From Streptomyces sp. NBC_01460 (GTDB lineage Bacteria; Actinomycetota; Actinomycetes; Streptomycetales; Streptomycetaceae), in assembly GCF_036227405.1 (NCBI RefSeq), contig NZ_CP109473.1, positions 7,626,001-7,690,000 on the forward strand: a stretch of 64,000 nucleotides of DNA. Direction: 5' to 3'. The position numbers and the translations under genes are program-made. Positions 1 through 10,313 of the stretch are shown here, piece after piece. A model generated the notes under the pieces. That model was not told where the DNA came from. It worked only from the letters and a program-made list of their open reading frames with translations, and did no database searches. The stretch's first letter is position 1. Each line of letters starts with the position of its first letter.

Positions 1-897
1 GATACCGGCCCTGCGGGCAGCCTCCGCGTTGCCGCCCACCGCGTACAGGGACCGGCCGAACCCGGTCCGGGCGAGGACGTAGTGCAGGATCAGGACCAGG
101 GCGACGAAGAGCACGAACATCCACGGCACCCCGCGGGTGCGGTTCAGGTAGTACACCGCGAACAGCAGCGCCGCCGCCGGCGCGAGGGAACGCACGGCCA
201 GCCACCGCGGCGAGACGGACGACAGACCGGCTCGGCGGCGACTGCGGGCACGGACCAGACCGAGGGCGAGGAACCCGCCGGCCGCCAGGAGCGCGCAGAC
301 GTAGGCCACCGCCTCGGGGACGAACCACACCTGGGCGAACCTCACCAGGCCGGAGTCGTACGGCAGGTTGATCGCGTTCTCGCCACGCAGGAGCCAGAGC
401 TGGGCGCCGAGGAAGGCCAGCAGGCCGCCCAGGGTGGCGACGAAGCTGGGCACCCCGAAACGGTTGAGCGCCTGCCCGTAGAGCCAGCCGATCAGCGCGC
501 CGACACCCGCCGCCATCAGGATCGCCAGCCACACCGACTGCTCGTGACGGACCATCACCACGCCCGTGGTCGCAGCGGCGACACCGCTCACGGAGCCGAC
601 CGACAGGTCGATCTGGCCGACCAGCAGGACGCACACGATGCCCAGCGCGATCACCCCCAGGGGCACCATGTCGAACGCCAGGTTCACCAGGTTGGTGCTG
701 GACAGGAAGGTCCGGTTGAGCGACTGGAAGATCGTCCAGATCACCACGACACCGGCGACGACCGGCAGCATGCCCACGTCGCCGGCCCGGGCCCGGCGGA
801 CCGTGCCGCGGAGGCTGTCGCGGAAACCGTGCCGCGCCGCCGGGGGCTCGTCCGGCGGGTCGGTGGCCGCCGCCACCGGAGAACCGAGAGAGGTCAC
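1..897 (-). CDS. Sugar ABC transporter permease (XylH/RbsC type), 3' end outside window
   Basis: Membrane permease of a carbohydrate-uptake ABC transporter. The visible 299 residues contain several hydrophobic segments and the family-typical runs VGQIDLSVGSVSG and VPSFVATLGG, as in xylose/ribose BPD_transp_2 permeases. The GTG start at 897 overlaps the TGA of the upstream ATPase (GTGA), which supports translational coupling. The gene runs off the left edge of the window, so the C-terminus is missing. It is the third gene of a leftward operon: binding protein, ATPase, permease. The substrate is inferred from the XylF-like binding protein and is not proven. Confidence 0.85.
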   Translation of the reverse strand, partial: MTSLGSPVAAATDPPDEPPAARHGFRDSLRGTVRRARAGDVGMLPVVAGVVVIWTIFQSLNRTFLSSTNLVNLAFDMVPLGVIALGIVCVLLVGQIDLSVGSVSGVAAATTGVVMVRHEQSVWLAILMAAGVGALIGWLYGQALNRFGVPSFVATLGGLLAFLGAQLWLLRGENAINLPYDSGLVRFAQVWFVPEAVAYVCALLAAGGFLALGLVRARSRRRAGLSSVSPRWLAVRSLAPAAALLFAVYYLNRTRGVPWMFVLFVALVLILHYVLARTGFGRSLYAVGGNAEAARRAGI

Positions 898-1724
898 GGC
901 TGTCCCTCCTCCTGTCGAGAGGTGGCCGCGCGGCGCGCGGCACGCTGCGAAACGGCGTTGTCGGCCGCCCCGGTGATGGCGGCGACGACTTCCTCGGACG
1001 AGACCTCCCGGGCGTCGAACACGCCGTTGTTCCGGCCGAGTCTGAGCACGGCGACCCGGTCGGCCACCGCTCGGACGTCCTCCATGTTGTGGCTGATCAT
1101 GACGGTGCCGAGCCCGTTGCCCTTGAGCCGCTCGATGAGGTTGAGCACCTCGGCGGTCTGCGCGACGCCGAGGGCGGCCGTCGGTTCGTCCAGCAGCACG
1201 ACCTCCGGCCGGCCGAGCAGCGCACGGGCGATCGCCACCGTCTGCCGCTGCCCGCCGGAGAGAGCGGCCACGGGGACGTCGAGCGCGGGAATCCTGGCCC
1301 CCAGCTCACGCAGCAGCTCCCAGGACCGCCTCTCCATGGAGACGTCGTCCAGCATCCAGGGCCGGAGCTCCTGACCGAGGAAGAGATTCGCCTTCACGTC
1401 GAGGTTCTCGCACAGCGCCAGGTCCTGGTAGACCGTCGCGATGCCCCGCGCGTGCGCGGCGCCCGGGGAGTCGAACCTGACCTCCTCGCCCTGGAAAAAG
1501 ATCGTCCCCGCGTCGGGGGCGTGGACCCCGGAGAGGATCTTCACGAGCGTGGACTTCCCCGCGCCGTTGTCCCCCACCACGGCGACCACCTCACCGGCCG
1601 CGACATCGAGGTCGACCCCGCTGAGCGCGGCGACGGCACCGAACTGCTTGCTCACACCCCTCAGCGACAGCACGACGGATCCGTCGGTTCGAGGAGACGT
1701 GGCGGGGACCGCGGGGCCGGTCAT
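894..1724 (-). CDS. Sugar ABC transporter ATP-binding protein (single-domain XylG-like)
   Basis: Cytoplasmic ATPase that energises the neighbouring permease. Walker A GDNGAGKST lies at about residues 51-59, the ABC signature is LSGGQRQ, and Walker B is VVLLDEPTAALG followed by the H-loop MISHNMED. At 276 residues it has one nucleotide-binding domain, unlike the double-domain RbsA/XylG proteins of enterics, so it probably works as a homodimer. I chose the ATG at 1724 because AGAGGA sits 6-7 nt upstream; a GTG at 1748 would give 8 more residues with no clear ribosome site. It overlaps the permease by 4 nt and follows the binding-protein gene by 33 nt. Confidence 0.9.
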   Translation of the reverse strand: MTGPAVPATSPRTDGSVVLSLRGVSKQFGAVAALSGVDLDVAAGEVVAVVGDNGAGKSTLVKILSGVHAPDAGTIFFQGEEVRFDSPGAAHARGIATVYQDLALCENLDVKANLFLGQELRPWMLDDVSMERRSWELLRELGARIPALDVPVAALSGGQRQTVAIARALLGRPEVVLLDEPTAALGVAQTAEVLNLIERLKGNGLGTVMISHNMEDVRAVADRVAVLRLGRNNGVFDAREVSSEEVVAAITGAADNAVSQRAARRAATSRQEEGQP

Positions 1725-1757
1725 GGGTGTCCTCTCTCGCTCGGGCACGGGACGCCG

Positions 1758-2825
1758 CTACCGGATGCCCAGCCGTCGGCAGCCGTCGGCGTACACACGG
1801 GTGCAGACGTCTTCGGCCTCGAGCACCCCGTCGGGGCCGAAGACCACGTCCTTGAGGTTCTCCCGGGTCACCACCGTCGGTTCGAACAGCTGCGAGGGCG
1901 TGTCGAAGAGGGTCGTGTCCGCCTTCGGTTTCTCCCCCTTCATCAGCTGGTGGGCGGCCTCCGCCGCCGCCTCGGCGACCGTCTTGATGGGCTTGGAGAT
2001 GGTGTTGTACTGGTCGCCCGACACGATGCGCTGGATCGCCGCCAGCTCGGCGTCGTTTCCGGTGACCGGCGGGACCTTCACCTCGGAGCCCTTGAAGGCC
2101 GCGATCGCCCCGCCGCCCGTGCCGTCGTTGGCGGCCACCACGCCCACGATGTGCCCGGAGTGCTGCGCGATCTGCCCGTTCACCCACTGCTGCGCCTTCT
2201 CCGGCGACCAGTCCGGGGTGTCGTACTCGGCGAGCAGGTCGAACCCGCTGCCGTCGACGGCCTTGTGGATGCCCTTCTTGATCAGCCCGGCGGCGGCGTC
2301 GGTCGGAGAGCCGTTGACCTGGAGCAGTCCGCCCTTCGCTCCTGTCTTCTCGAGGTGGCCGACCAATGACCGGCCGATGGATTCGCCGATCGCCTCGTTG
2401 TCGAACGAGATGTAGAAATCCGCCGGCTTGTCGGACACCGGGCGGTCATAGGCGATCACCTTGACGCCCTGGGAATGCGCCGCCTGCACGATGGTGGACG
2501 CCGAATCGGAGTCGACCGGATCCAGCACGATCACCTTGGCGCCCTGTGCCATGGCGGAGTTGGCCTGCTGTTGTTGCAACGCGGCGTCGCTGTCGGCGTT
2601 CTGGTAGATGACGTCGCACTCCTGGCAGAGCGCACCCATGCGCTTCCTGAAGAGCGGGGCGTCGTACCGCTCGTACCGGGTGGAGGCGAGGTCGGGCATC
2701 AGGAACGCGACCTTGCCTACGCCGCCGCCGTTGTCGGAACCTGTCGTGCCGGGTTCCTCCGCGCACGAGACGAGGGTGCCCAGAGCGAGGATTCCGAGGA
2801 GTGCACGACGTGCCGTTCTTCTCAT
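1758..2825 (-). CDS. Sugar-binding lipoprotein of ABC transporter (XylF-like)
   Basis: Extracellular solute-binding protein tethered to the membrane as a lipoprotein. The N-terminus has Arg residues, a hydrophobic stretch and a lipobox LVSC with the lipidated Cys at residue 21. The body is a periplasmic-binding type 1 fold (Peripla_BP_4), and its run of QNADSDAALQQQQ, AQGAKVIVLDPVDS and IAYDRPV is most like D-xylose binding proteins. The ATG at 2825 is preceded by AAGGAG at a 7-8 nt distance; upstream ATGs at 2858 and 2843 lack this. It is the first gene of the transporter operon, so its promoter lies in the divergent region shared with the DeoR-type regulator. Confidence 0.88.
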   Translation of the reverse strand: MRRTARRALLGILALGTLVSCAEEPGTTGSDNGGGVGKVAFLMPDLASTRYERYDAPLFRKRMGALCQECDVIYQNADSDAALQQQQANSAMAQGAKVIVLDPVDSDSASTIVQAAHSQGVKVIAYDRPVSDKPADFYISFDNEAIGESIGRSLVGHLEKTGAKGGLLQVNGSPTDAAAGLIKKGIHKAVDGSGFDLLAEYDTPDWSPEKAQQWVNGQIAQHSGHIVGVVAANDGTGGGAIAAFKGSEVKVPPVTGNDAELAAIQRIVSGDQYNTISKPIKTVAEAAAEAAHQLMKGEKPKADTTLFDTPSQLFEPTVVTRENLKDVVFGPDGVLEAEDVCTRVYADGCRRLGIR

Positions 2826-2899
2826 GTTCCACTCCTTGCTCATGGGCACTGAAGGCAACGCTCAGGAAACTCAGATGTTTCGTTTGTGTCAACGGACCG

Positions 2900-2919
2900 C
2901 AGTAATTGAACAATTGCTG
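2900..2919. promoter_or_regulatory. 20-bp imperfect palindrome upstream of sugar ABC operon
   Basis: The arms CAGtAATTG and CAATTgCTG pair except for one position in each arm and the two central bases. It lies just upstream of a TTGACA -35-like hexamer (complement of 2887-2892) for the leftward transporter operon, a natural repressor or activator site. The binding protein is not known; the neighbouring DeoR-family protein is one candidate. Confidence 0.5.
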
Positions 2920-3086
2920 TAGCGCTTCCCCAGCCTTCGATGTTCGTTCGGCGCGCGCTCCGTGACACGGGACGAGGAGGGCGGCCGTCCGTCATCGTCG
3001 CGGAGGACGGCGGCAGAGGGCGCGGCCGCGCGGGCGGCCTCACCGGAAGGAGTGACGAACGAGGTAAACGGGGTCAGGTCCGGGGA

Positions 3087-3110
3087 TGTTCACTTCACAG
3101 AAAATGAACA
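3087..3110. promoter_or_regulatory. TGTTCA-N12-TGAACA dyad over the ribosome site of the DeoR-type gene
   Basis: The inverted repeat TGTTCAnTT...AAnTGAACA ends exactly where the AGGAG ribosome site of the regulator gene begins (3110-3114). A protein bound here would block expression of the regulator, so autoregulation by the DeoR-type protein is the simplest reading (inference). Confidence 0.5.
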
Positions 3111-3119
3111 GGAGTCTTC

Positions 3120-3956
3120 GTGGGAGCAGAGGACCGGCAGCCGGCCGACATGAGCGCGCGGAAGCCCCGCGAACGCAGGGAACGGATCAAGGGCCGCGTC
3201 GTGGACAGGGGGTTCGTCCGGATCGAGCAGCTGGCCGACGAGCTGGGCGTGACGACCATGACCATCCGCCGGGACCTCGACTACCTGCAGGACAGGGGCT
3301 GGCTGAGAAAGGTCCGCGGGGGCGCGACGGCTCAGCCGTCGACCGCCTTCCACGGCGACGTCCGGCACCGTGCCCGCGCCATGACGGCGGAGAAGGAAGC
3401 CATCGCCCGCGCCGCTCTGCGCCTCGTCAGGCCCGGGCAGGCAGTCGTCATCGACGACAGCACGACGGCTCTGGCGCTCACACGCCTCCTGGACCGGCAC
3501 GCCCCGTTGACCGTCATCACCAACTTCGGCCCCGTCACCCAGACACTGGCCGGAAGTCCGGGCATCGAGCTCATCTCCCTGGGCGGGACCTACTACCCCG
3601 CCTACGACGCCTTCCTGGGCCTGCGCACCGTGGACGCCGTGACCAGCCTCAGCGCCGACACGCTCTTCGCCTCCACGACCGCCATCACCCGCGGCCACTG
3701 CTACCACCAGTCGCAGGAGACGGTGGCGGTGAAGCGGGCCCTGATGGACGCCTGCGCGCGCAAGGTCCTCCTGGTCGACCACACGAAGTTCCGCCGTCGC
3801 GGCCTCTACCAACTGGCCCCCGTGACCGCCTTCGACCTCGTCATCGTCGACTCCGGCATCCCGGCCTTCGACCTCGACGCCCTCCAGGCCGACGGCGTCG
3901 AGGTCCTCGTGGCCCGCCCGGAGCAGCCCACGGCCGCGGCCGGCAGGGGGAGGTAG
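3120..3956 (+). CDS. DeoR-family transcriptional regulator of sugar metabolism
   Basis: DNA-binding regulator with an N-terminal winged helix (RIEQLADELGVTTMTIRRDLDYL, recognition helix about residues 45-56, written here in part) and a C-terminal DeoRC sugar-phosphate sensor domain with DDSTTALAL, SLGGTYY and LLVDHTKF, matching the DeoR/GlpR family in order and length (278 aa). The GTG at 3120 has AGGAG 5 nt upstream; an internal ATG at 3150 is the alternative start. It is divergent from the sugar ABC operon, and dyads at 2900-2919 and 3087-3110 lie between them, so it probably controls sugar uptake in response to a phosphorylated sugar. The ligand is unknown. Confidence 0.85.
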   Translation: MGAEDRQPADMSARKPRERRERIKGRVVDRGFVRIEQLADELGVTTMTIRRDLDYLQDRGWLRKVRGGATAQPSTAFHGDVRHRARAMTAEKEAIARAALRLVRPGQAVVIDDSTTALALTRLLDRHAPLTVITNFGPVTQTLAGSPGIELISLGGTYYPAYDAFLGLRTVDAVTSLSADTLFASTTAITRGHCYHQSQETVAVKRALMDACARKVLLVDHTKFRRRGLYQLAPVTAFDLVIVDSGIPAFDLDALQADGVEVLVARPEQPTAAAGRGR

Positions 3957-3967
3957 TGGCCGTTGAG

Positions 3968-3988
3968 GCCGGACATCGCTGGTCCGGC
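3968..3988 (+). terminator. Weak hairpin after the DeoR-type gene
   Basis: GCCGGAC and GTCCGGC form a 7-bp stem around a 7-nt loop, starting 12 nt after the stop codon. There is no U tract. Confidence 0.4.
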
Positions 3989-4051
3989 GACGGCGACGGC
4001 GACGGCTGCGGCAACGGCACCGAGATGCGTCCGGGTGCCGGACAGGGGCGT

Positions 4052-4426
4052 TCAGGCGCCCGGCAGGAAGAGGCAGAACGGGTGGCCGTGAGGGTCACGG
4101 AGGACCTGTACGCCCTCTTGAGGCTGGTGCTCCTCCCGTGCCGCGCCCAGGGCACAAGCTCGCTCCGTCTCCGCGACCAGGTCGTCGACCTGCAGGTCCA
4201 CGTGCGCCTGCATCTGCTGGGTGCCCGGCTTCTGAGGCCACACCGGGGGCGTGTGGTCGGCCTCCAGCTGGAAGCTGAGGCCCGGTCGTTCGTGTCCGGG
4301 AGCACGCAGCCGCACCCATTCCGGTGTCCGCTCGACTTCCTCCCAGCCCAGCAGAGCGCGGTAGAAGTCGGCCAGCGCGGGTGGATCGGGAGTACCGAGA
4401 ACGAAGGAACCGAGCGTCGTCGTCAT
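4052..4426 (-). CDS. VOC-family (glyoxalase/bleomycin resistance-like) protein
   Basis: A 124-residue single-domain vicinal oxygen chelate protein. It starts MTTTLGSFVLGTPDP, has the FYRALLGW element of the first beta-alpha-beta unit, and ends with the typical DPHGHPFCLFL strand. The ATG at 4426 is preceded by an AAGGTGGGG ribosome site; the open frame extends further upstream but that part is low-complexity and overlaps a terminator region. Such proteins bind small hydrophobic molecules or catalyse metal-dependent chemistry; no substrate can be assigned. It stands alone between the DeoR-type gene (convergent) and the secreted glycosidase. Confidence 0.8.
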   Translation of the reverse strand: MTTTLGSFVLGTPDPPALADFYRALLGWEEVERTPEWVRLRAPGHERPGLSFQLEADHTPPVWPQKPGTQQMQAHVDLQVDDLVAETERACALGAAREEHQPQEGVQVLRDPHGHPFCLFLPGA

Positions 4427-4558
4427 GACCCCACCTTGCCCCCGACCTCCGGCCCCACGCATCCGCACGCGCGGGGCGGACCCGGCCCGATCCGGTCGCC
4501 CCGGGCGCCTCTCGGGACGCCGTCCGCGCCGGTCTTCGGCGGAGCACCCACACAAGAG

Positions 4559-4604
4559 GGGCAGGGCCCGGCCGTCCCATGGTGGCGACGGTCGGGCCCT
4601 GCCC
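4559..4604 (-). terminator. Strong hairpin after the secreted glycosidase gene
   Basis: GGGCAGGGCCCG pairs perfectly with CGGGCCCTGCCC, and the stem continues inward with one mismatch. It begins 34 nt after the stop of the gene ending at 4638. Confidence 0.75.
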
Positions 4605-4637
4605 GTCATACGGCACGCTCCGACGTGATCAGCTGTA

Positions 4638-6812
4638 TCAGCTGTAGACGCCGAACTCGTGCAGCGAGTAGCCCCAGGCCGTACCCCGGGCCTTCAGCTG
4701 GAGCCGTACGTACCGGGCGGTGGTGGCGGCATCGATGGTGTCGATGTCCCCGTTGCCCGCCGTGGTCGTGTGGACCGTGCGCCAGTTGCTGCCGTCGTCG
4801 GAGACCTGCACGTCGTAGGACTTGGCGTAGGCGGGGTCCCAGACCAGCTGGATCTTCCGGAACGCGGTCCGCGCCCCGAGGTCGACCTGGATCCACTGGG
4901 GGTCGCTCCAGTCGCTGGCCCAGCGCGTCTCCGTCTTGCCGTCCGTGGCGAGGCCGGCCGGGCACGGGCAGTCACCGTAGGAGGCCTGGAAGGAGGAGGC
5001 GGTGGCGGGCTTGTTCAGCGCGACGTTGGTGCCGTCCACGGGCGGCGCGACGACCTTCACCGACTTCGTGTCGATCCCGGCGTTGCCGCGGCCGTCCTCG
5101 GCCTGGATGTACACCTTCCACACGCCGAGCTTCTCGGGCGCGGTGACGGCGAAGGTGCCGTTGCCGGTGGACCGCCACTGGGCCTCGACGAGACCCTTGT
5201 CGCCGCTGGCGTAGTTGCCGCTCAGGAATATCTTGTACTTCACCGGGTCGCCGTCCGGGTCCCGCACGTCGGCACGGACCGTGAACTCCTTGCCCGCCGG
5301 CGCCGCGTTCGCCGGGGTGACACCCATGTTGGTGATGACGGGCGGGGTGTTGTCCCCGCTGGTCGAACCGGCGTACGCCTTCTTCACCGCGTAGTAGGAC
5401 AGGCGCTTCAGGCCGTCGGGCACCAGGTTGAACCAGACGCCGCCGAAGTCGTGCTCCAGCCCGTAGTGGAAGAGCGTGGCACCGAGCGCGACCCCCTGGT
5501 GCCCCGTGACGCAGCCCCACGCCTTGGTGTAGCCCTCGGCCTTCTGCACGTCGCTGGGCTCGTCGGGTACGCCGTTGGCGTCGTCCGGGACCTCCCACTC
5601 GCCGGCCGGTCCGCCCTCGGTGATGATGTAGGGCTTGGTGTAGCCGCCCTGCTCCCAGGCGCCGCGGACGTTGCAGATGTCGCCGTAGGAGTTCATCGAG
5701 TAGAGGTCGAGGTCGGGCGCGTTGCGCTTGTAGTAGGGCCAGGCGCCGGTCCATGCGTCGGTGGAGGTGACCGGGTGGTCCGGGTCGATGGAGTGGATCT
5801 TCTTGGCCACGTCGTTGACGAAGGACGTGTACGCGTTGCGCTGGTTCTCCAGCTCGGTGCCGCTGTAGCAGTTCTGGAGGCCGAGCACCGACTCGTTGCC
5901 GACGTTCCACATCAGGACACCGGGGTGGCTCTTGTAGGTGTCGACCCACTTGGCGAACTCGGTGAGCGAGGTGCTCTTGTACGCGGTGTCGGTCACGTAG
6001 TTGACACAGCCACCGCTGCCGGGGCCACCGCCTGGCTGGAGCCAGAAGCCGCTGACGACCCGGATGCCGTTGGCGGCGGCCTCGTCGAGCAGGGGCTTGC
6101 TGGAGCCGTCGGTGCCCCAGGTCCGGATGGTGTTCACACCCATCGACTTGAGGTCCGGCATGTAGCGGGCCGCGTCCCCGACGGACGGTCCCCAGGTGAG
6201 TCCCTTGACCTGGTAGGGCTTGCCGCCGACGGTGAGCTGCCAGTTGCCCTGTGAGCCGGTCACGGCGACCTTGCCCCCGTTGGCGGGCGGCGGGCCGTCA
6301 CCGTCGCCGTAGACCTGGAACTCCCACAGCGAGTAGCCGTACCCACCGGGGCGGGCCGTACCGAGCATCCGGACGTAGCGGCCCGCGCCGGACACGGCGA
6401 CGTCGTCGGTGCCGCCGTCACTTCCGGCGACGGTCTTCAGGGCACGCCAGTCGGTGCCGTTGTCGGAGACCTGGAGTTCGTAGTTCTTGGCGTGCGCCGC
6501 TTCCCAGGTGAGCACGACACGGCTCACGTTCTGTTTGCTGCCGAGGTCGACCTGGATCCACTGGGGGTCGCTCCACTGGCTGGCCCAGCGGGTCCCGGTG
6601 AGGTTGCCGTCCACCGCTGCGGACGCCCCGAACGCCTCGCCCTCCTGGGACGAGGCCGTGGCGGGTCTCCCCTGGGACAGCAGGGTCTCCGCGGCCTGGG
6701 CGGCCGGGGAGGCGGTGAGGGTGAGTGACGACGCGATCAGCGCGCCGAGGGCGAGGAGGGGCACGCCGACGCGGCGCCGTGCCGGTGTCGGGTGGGGGAG
6801 GAGTGGTGACAT
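4638..6812 (-). CDS. Secreted glycosidase-like protein with two F5/8 type C domains
   Basis: Secreted enzyme of 724 residues. It has a signal peptide (about 1-41, ending SPAAQAA), an F5/8 type C/CBM32-like domain (about 45-165) and a clan GH-A-like catalytic barrel (about 180-490). The acid/base candidate is the Glu of WNVGNES near residue 306 and the nucleophile candidate is the Glu of IITEGG near 398. These are followed by an Ig-like linker domain and a second F5/8 type C domain. The ATG at 6812 has AGGAG 6 nt upstream; the open frame extends much further but overlaps terminator hairpins. The layout resembles GH2/GH5-like or beta-1,3-glucan-active proteins, but the family is uncertain. Its neighbour shares a closely similar discoidin domain, suggesting joint action on one polysaccharide outside the cell. 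Confidence 0.8.
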   Translation of the reverse strand: MSPLLPHPTPARRRVGVPLLALGALIASSLTLTASPAAQAAETLLSQGRPATASSQEGEAFGASAAVDGNLTGTRWASQWSDPQWIQVDLGSKQNVSRVVLTWEAAHAKNYELQVSDNGTDWRALKTVAGSDGGTDDVAVSGAGRYVRMLGTARPGGYGYSLWEFQVYGDGDGPPPANGGKVAVTGSQGNWQLTVGGKPYQVKGLTWGPSVGDAARYMPDLKSMGVNTIRTWGTDGSSKPLLDEAAANGIRVVSGFWLQPGGGPGSGGCVNYVTDTAYKSTSLTEFAKWVDTYKSHPGVLMWNVGNESVLGLQNCYSGTELENQRNAYTSFVNDVAKKIHSIDPDHPVTSTDAWTGAWPYYKRNAPDLDLYSMNSYGDICNVRGAWEQGGYTKPYIITEGGPAGEWEVPDDANGVPDEPSDVQKAEGYTKAWGCVTGHQGVALGATLFHYGLEHDFGGVWFNLVPDGLKRLSYYAVKKAYAGSTSGDNTPPVITNMGVTPANAAPAGKEFTVRADVRDPDGDPVKYKIFLSGNYASGDKGLVEAQWRSTGNGTFAVTAPEKLGVWKVYIQAEDGRGNAGIDTKSVKVVAPPVDGTNVALNKPATASSFQASYGDCPCPAGLATDGKTETRWASDWSDPQWIQVDLGARTAFRKIQLVWDPAYAKSYDVQVSDDGSNWRTVHTTTAGNGDIDTIDAATTARYVRLQLKARGTAWGYSLHEFGVYS

Positions 6813-6950
6813 ATCTGCTCCTGGCAGGTTCGGGTTCCGGGCGGCGGGACATGTGCGGGAGTTCCTGGAGCCGTCCGGCGTGTGGGGAGGGCGGCCCGTC
6901 CGTTCGACGGAGCGGGGCGTCCCTGTACTCGCGTGCGTTGCGGTGCGGCA

Positions 6951-6990
6951 CCTCCGGGCGGGGGCGCGGGGCTGGAACCCCGCCCGGAGG
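6951..6990 (-). terminator. GC-rich hairpin between the two secreted-enzyme genes
   Basis: CCTCCGGGCGGGG pairs with CCCCGCCCGGAGG (13 bp). It lies downstream of the 7002-7024 hairpin on the leftward transcript and may act as a second terminator. Confidence 0.6.
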
Positions 6991-7001
6991 GCGTTGCTCC
7001 C

Positions 7002-7024
7002 GGTCCGGCCCGACGGGCCGGACC
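7002..7024 (-). terminator. Terminator of the beta-helix protein gene
   Basis: Perfect 10-bp stem GGTCCGGCCC / GGGCCGGACC with a 3-nt loop, starting 10 nt after the stop codon. Confidence 0.75.
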
Positions 7025-7033
7025 GGAGGATCA

Positions 7034-9223
<2,190 letters not shown>

Positions 9224-9252
9224 AGGGTGGCTCCTTGAGAAACGGACCGACG

Positions 9253-9266
9253 GGAGAGCGCTCTCC
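9253..9266. promoter_or_regulatory. LacI-family-type operator GGAGAGCGCTCTCC
   Basis: A perfect 14-bp palindrome with the central GCGC typical of LacI-family sites; streptomycete CebR boxes have the form TGGGAGCGCTCCCA. It is 30-43 bp upstream of the beta-helix protein start and downstream of a TTGACC -35-like hexamer (complement of 9292-9297). Confidence 0.65.
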
Positions 9267-9359
9267 GAAACCTTGGCCCGGCCCACTCGCCCGGTCAAGA
9301 ACCGTGCACGACTTATCTTTCATCTTTTATTAAGGGTCGATTTTTGTGTGACGGTCTGT

Positions 9360-9769
9360 CGGCTCCGGCCGCGGTGATCGACCGGTCGGTCGGAGGCGAG
9401 AGGCGGGCACCGGCGTAGGGCGGGTGGACACGGGAGCCCGGCGGCCGCATCCCTACGCCGCCCCTTCCGTGACGCGACCGGAAGACAGGGGTGAGAAGCC
9501 GGCTTTCGTACCCAGGACGGCGCGATCGAGTACCTGACACGCGAGTACGCGGAGAAGAGGACCACCGCGCGGTCCGTCGCGGAAGCCCGCCGCGAGCGGG
9601 GTCGGCACCGCACGGCGGGAGAGTTCCGAGAGGTGCCGCCGGCCTCTCGGTACGTGAGGCCGTCGAGCGACACGGGAGGAGGTACGGCTCGACACGAGAG
9701 GGCCACGTGCTGCGCGGTTCCAGCAACTACCGCACGGAGCCGATGGAGAGCCGGCGGATTCGAAGTCCC
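9360..9769. other. Intergenic stretch without a recognisable complete gene
   Basis: An open frame from about 9495 encodes an unrecognised charged peptide (it reads FRTQDGAIEYLTREYAEK near its start) that drifts into low-complexity sequence. With the recombinase and transposase remnants that follow, it is probably decayed mobile-element DNA. An AT-rich patch at 9310-9350 may belong to the upstream promoter of the beta-helix gene. Confidence 0.4.
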
Positions 9770-9771
9770 TT

Positions 9772-9906
9772 CGAGGGGCTTCCCGCGGTCGACGGACTCG
9801 GCATGCACGGCTTCCGGCGCACCTTTGCGTCCAGCGCCCACGGCCGGGCATTCCGGTCACGGACATGGCCGAGTGGACGGGCCACAAGCCGATCGAGGCG
9901 ACGTGC
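9772..9906 (+). pseudogene. Tyrosine recombinase (integrase) C-terminal remnant, frameshifted
   Basis: One frame encodes LGMHGFRRTFASSA, matching the HxxR box of phage-type integrases. After a frameshift near 9840 the next frame gives GIPVTDMAEWTGHKPIEAT, matching the following GH(K/R)xIExT box. The N-terminal part and the catalytic Tyr region are absent, so this is a decayed fragment of a site-specific recombinase. It sits beside a transposase remnant, marking an old integration site. Confidence 0.6.
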
Positions 9907-10039
9907 CGCAGGTGCCGCAGGTGCGGCTCGGGCAGGAGCGGGCGGCCCACGGCGGGGAGGCTTCACATGTCCGTGGGTGAAGGAGTGCGGGAACAACCTC
10001 GTCATGGAGGGAGCCGCGCCGGAGAACAGGCGGCCCATC

Positions 10040-10220
10040 GCACCGTGGCGGCGCAGGCGGTCGTGAACGGTCCGGCCGGTGTCGTCGTCACGCCGGCCGG
10101 CGACGTAGGAGGACGTTGCGCTCTTCGACGGCAGGTACGCCCACCGGCAGCCGGTGCGGTCCTGGAAGAGGATCGCGTCGACGATCTCCCAGGCCGAGGG
10201 GAGAACCTCGGACGGTAGGC
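10040..10220 (-). pseudogene. IS5-family transposase N-terminal remnant
   Basis: The minus strand encodes LPSEVLPSAWEIVDAILFQ, then DRTGCRWAYLP and RDDDTGRTVHDRLRRH. These are the conserved N-terminal features of IS5-type transposases (helix-turn-helix followed by the W-R-x-D-G region). The DDE catalytic domain is missing and no terminal repeats were found, so only a fragment of the element survives. Confidence 0.6.
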
Positions 10221-10313
10221 TTGAACTGCCAGTGTGGGGTTCTTGCGGACCGCCACGAGTCCGACAGAGGGCCGGGGCCGTATCGAGGCCGACGGCACAG
10301 GAGACCGCCCATC

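Noticed and set aside
82..1374. 430-codon plus-strand frame over the sugar transporter genes
   Set aside because: Its composition (Gln, His, Asp, Arg, Gly rich) is that of a shadow frame, and the opposite strand has clear Walker and lipobox motifs.
3985..4020. GGCGAC triplet-like repeats
   Set aside because: Short, imperfect and ordinary for GC-rich intergenic DNA; not a CRISPR or regulatory repeat.
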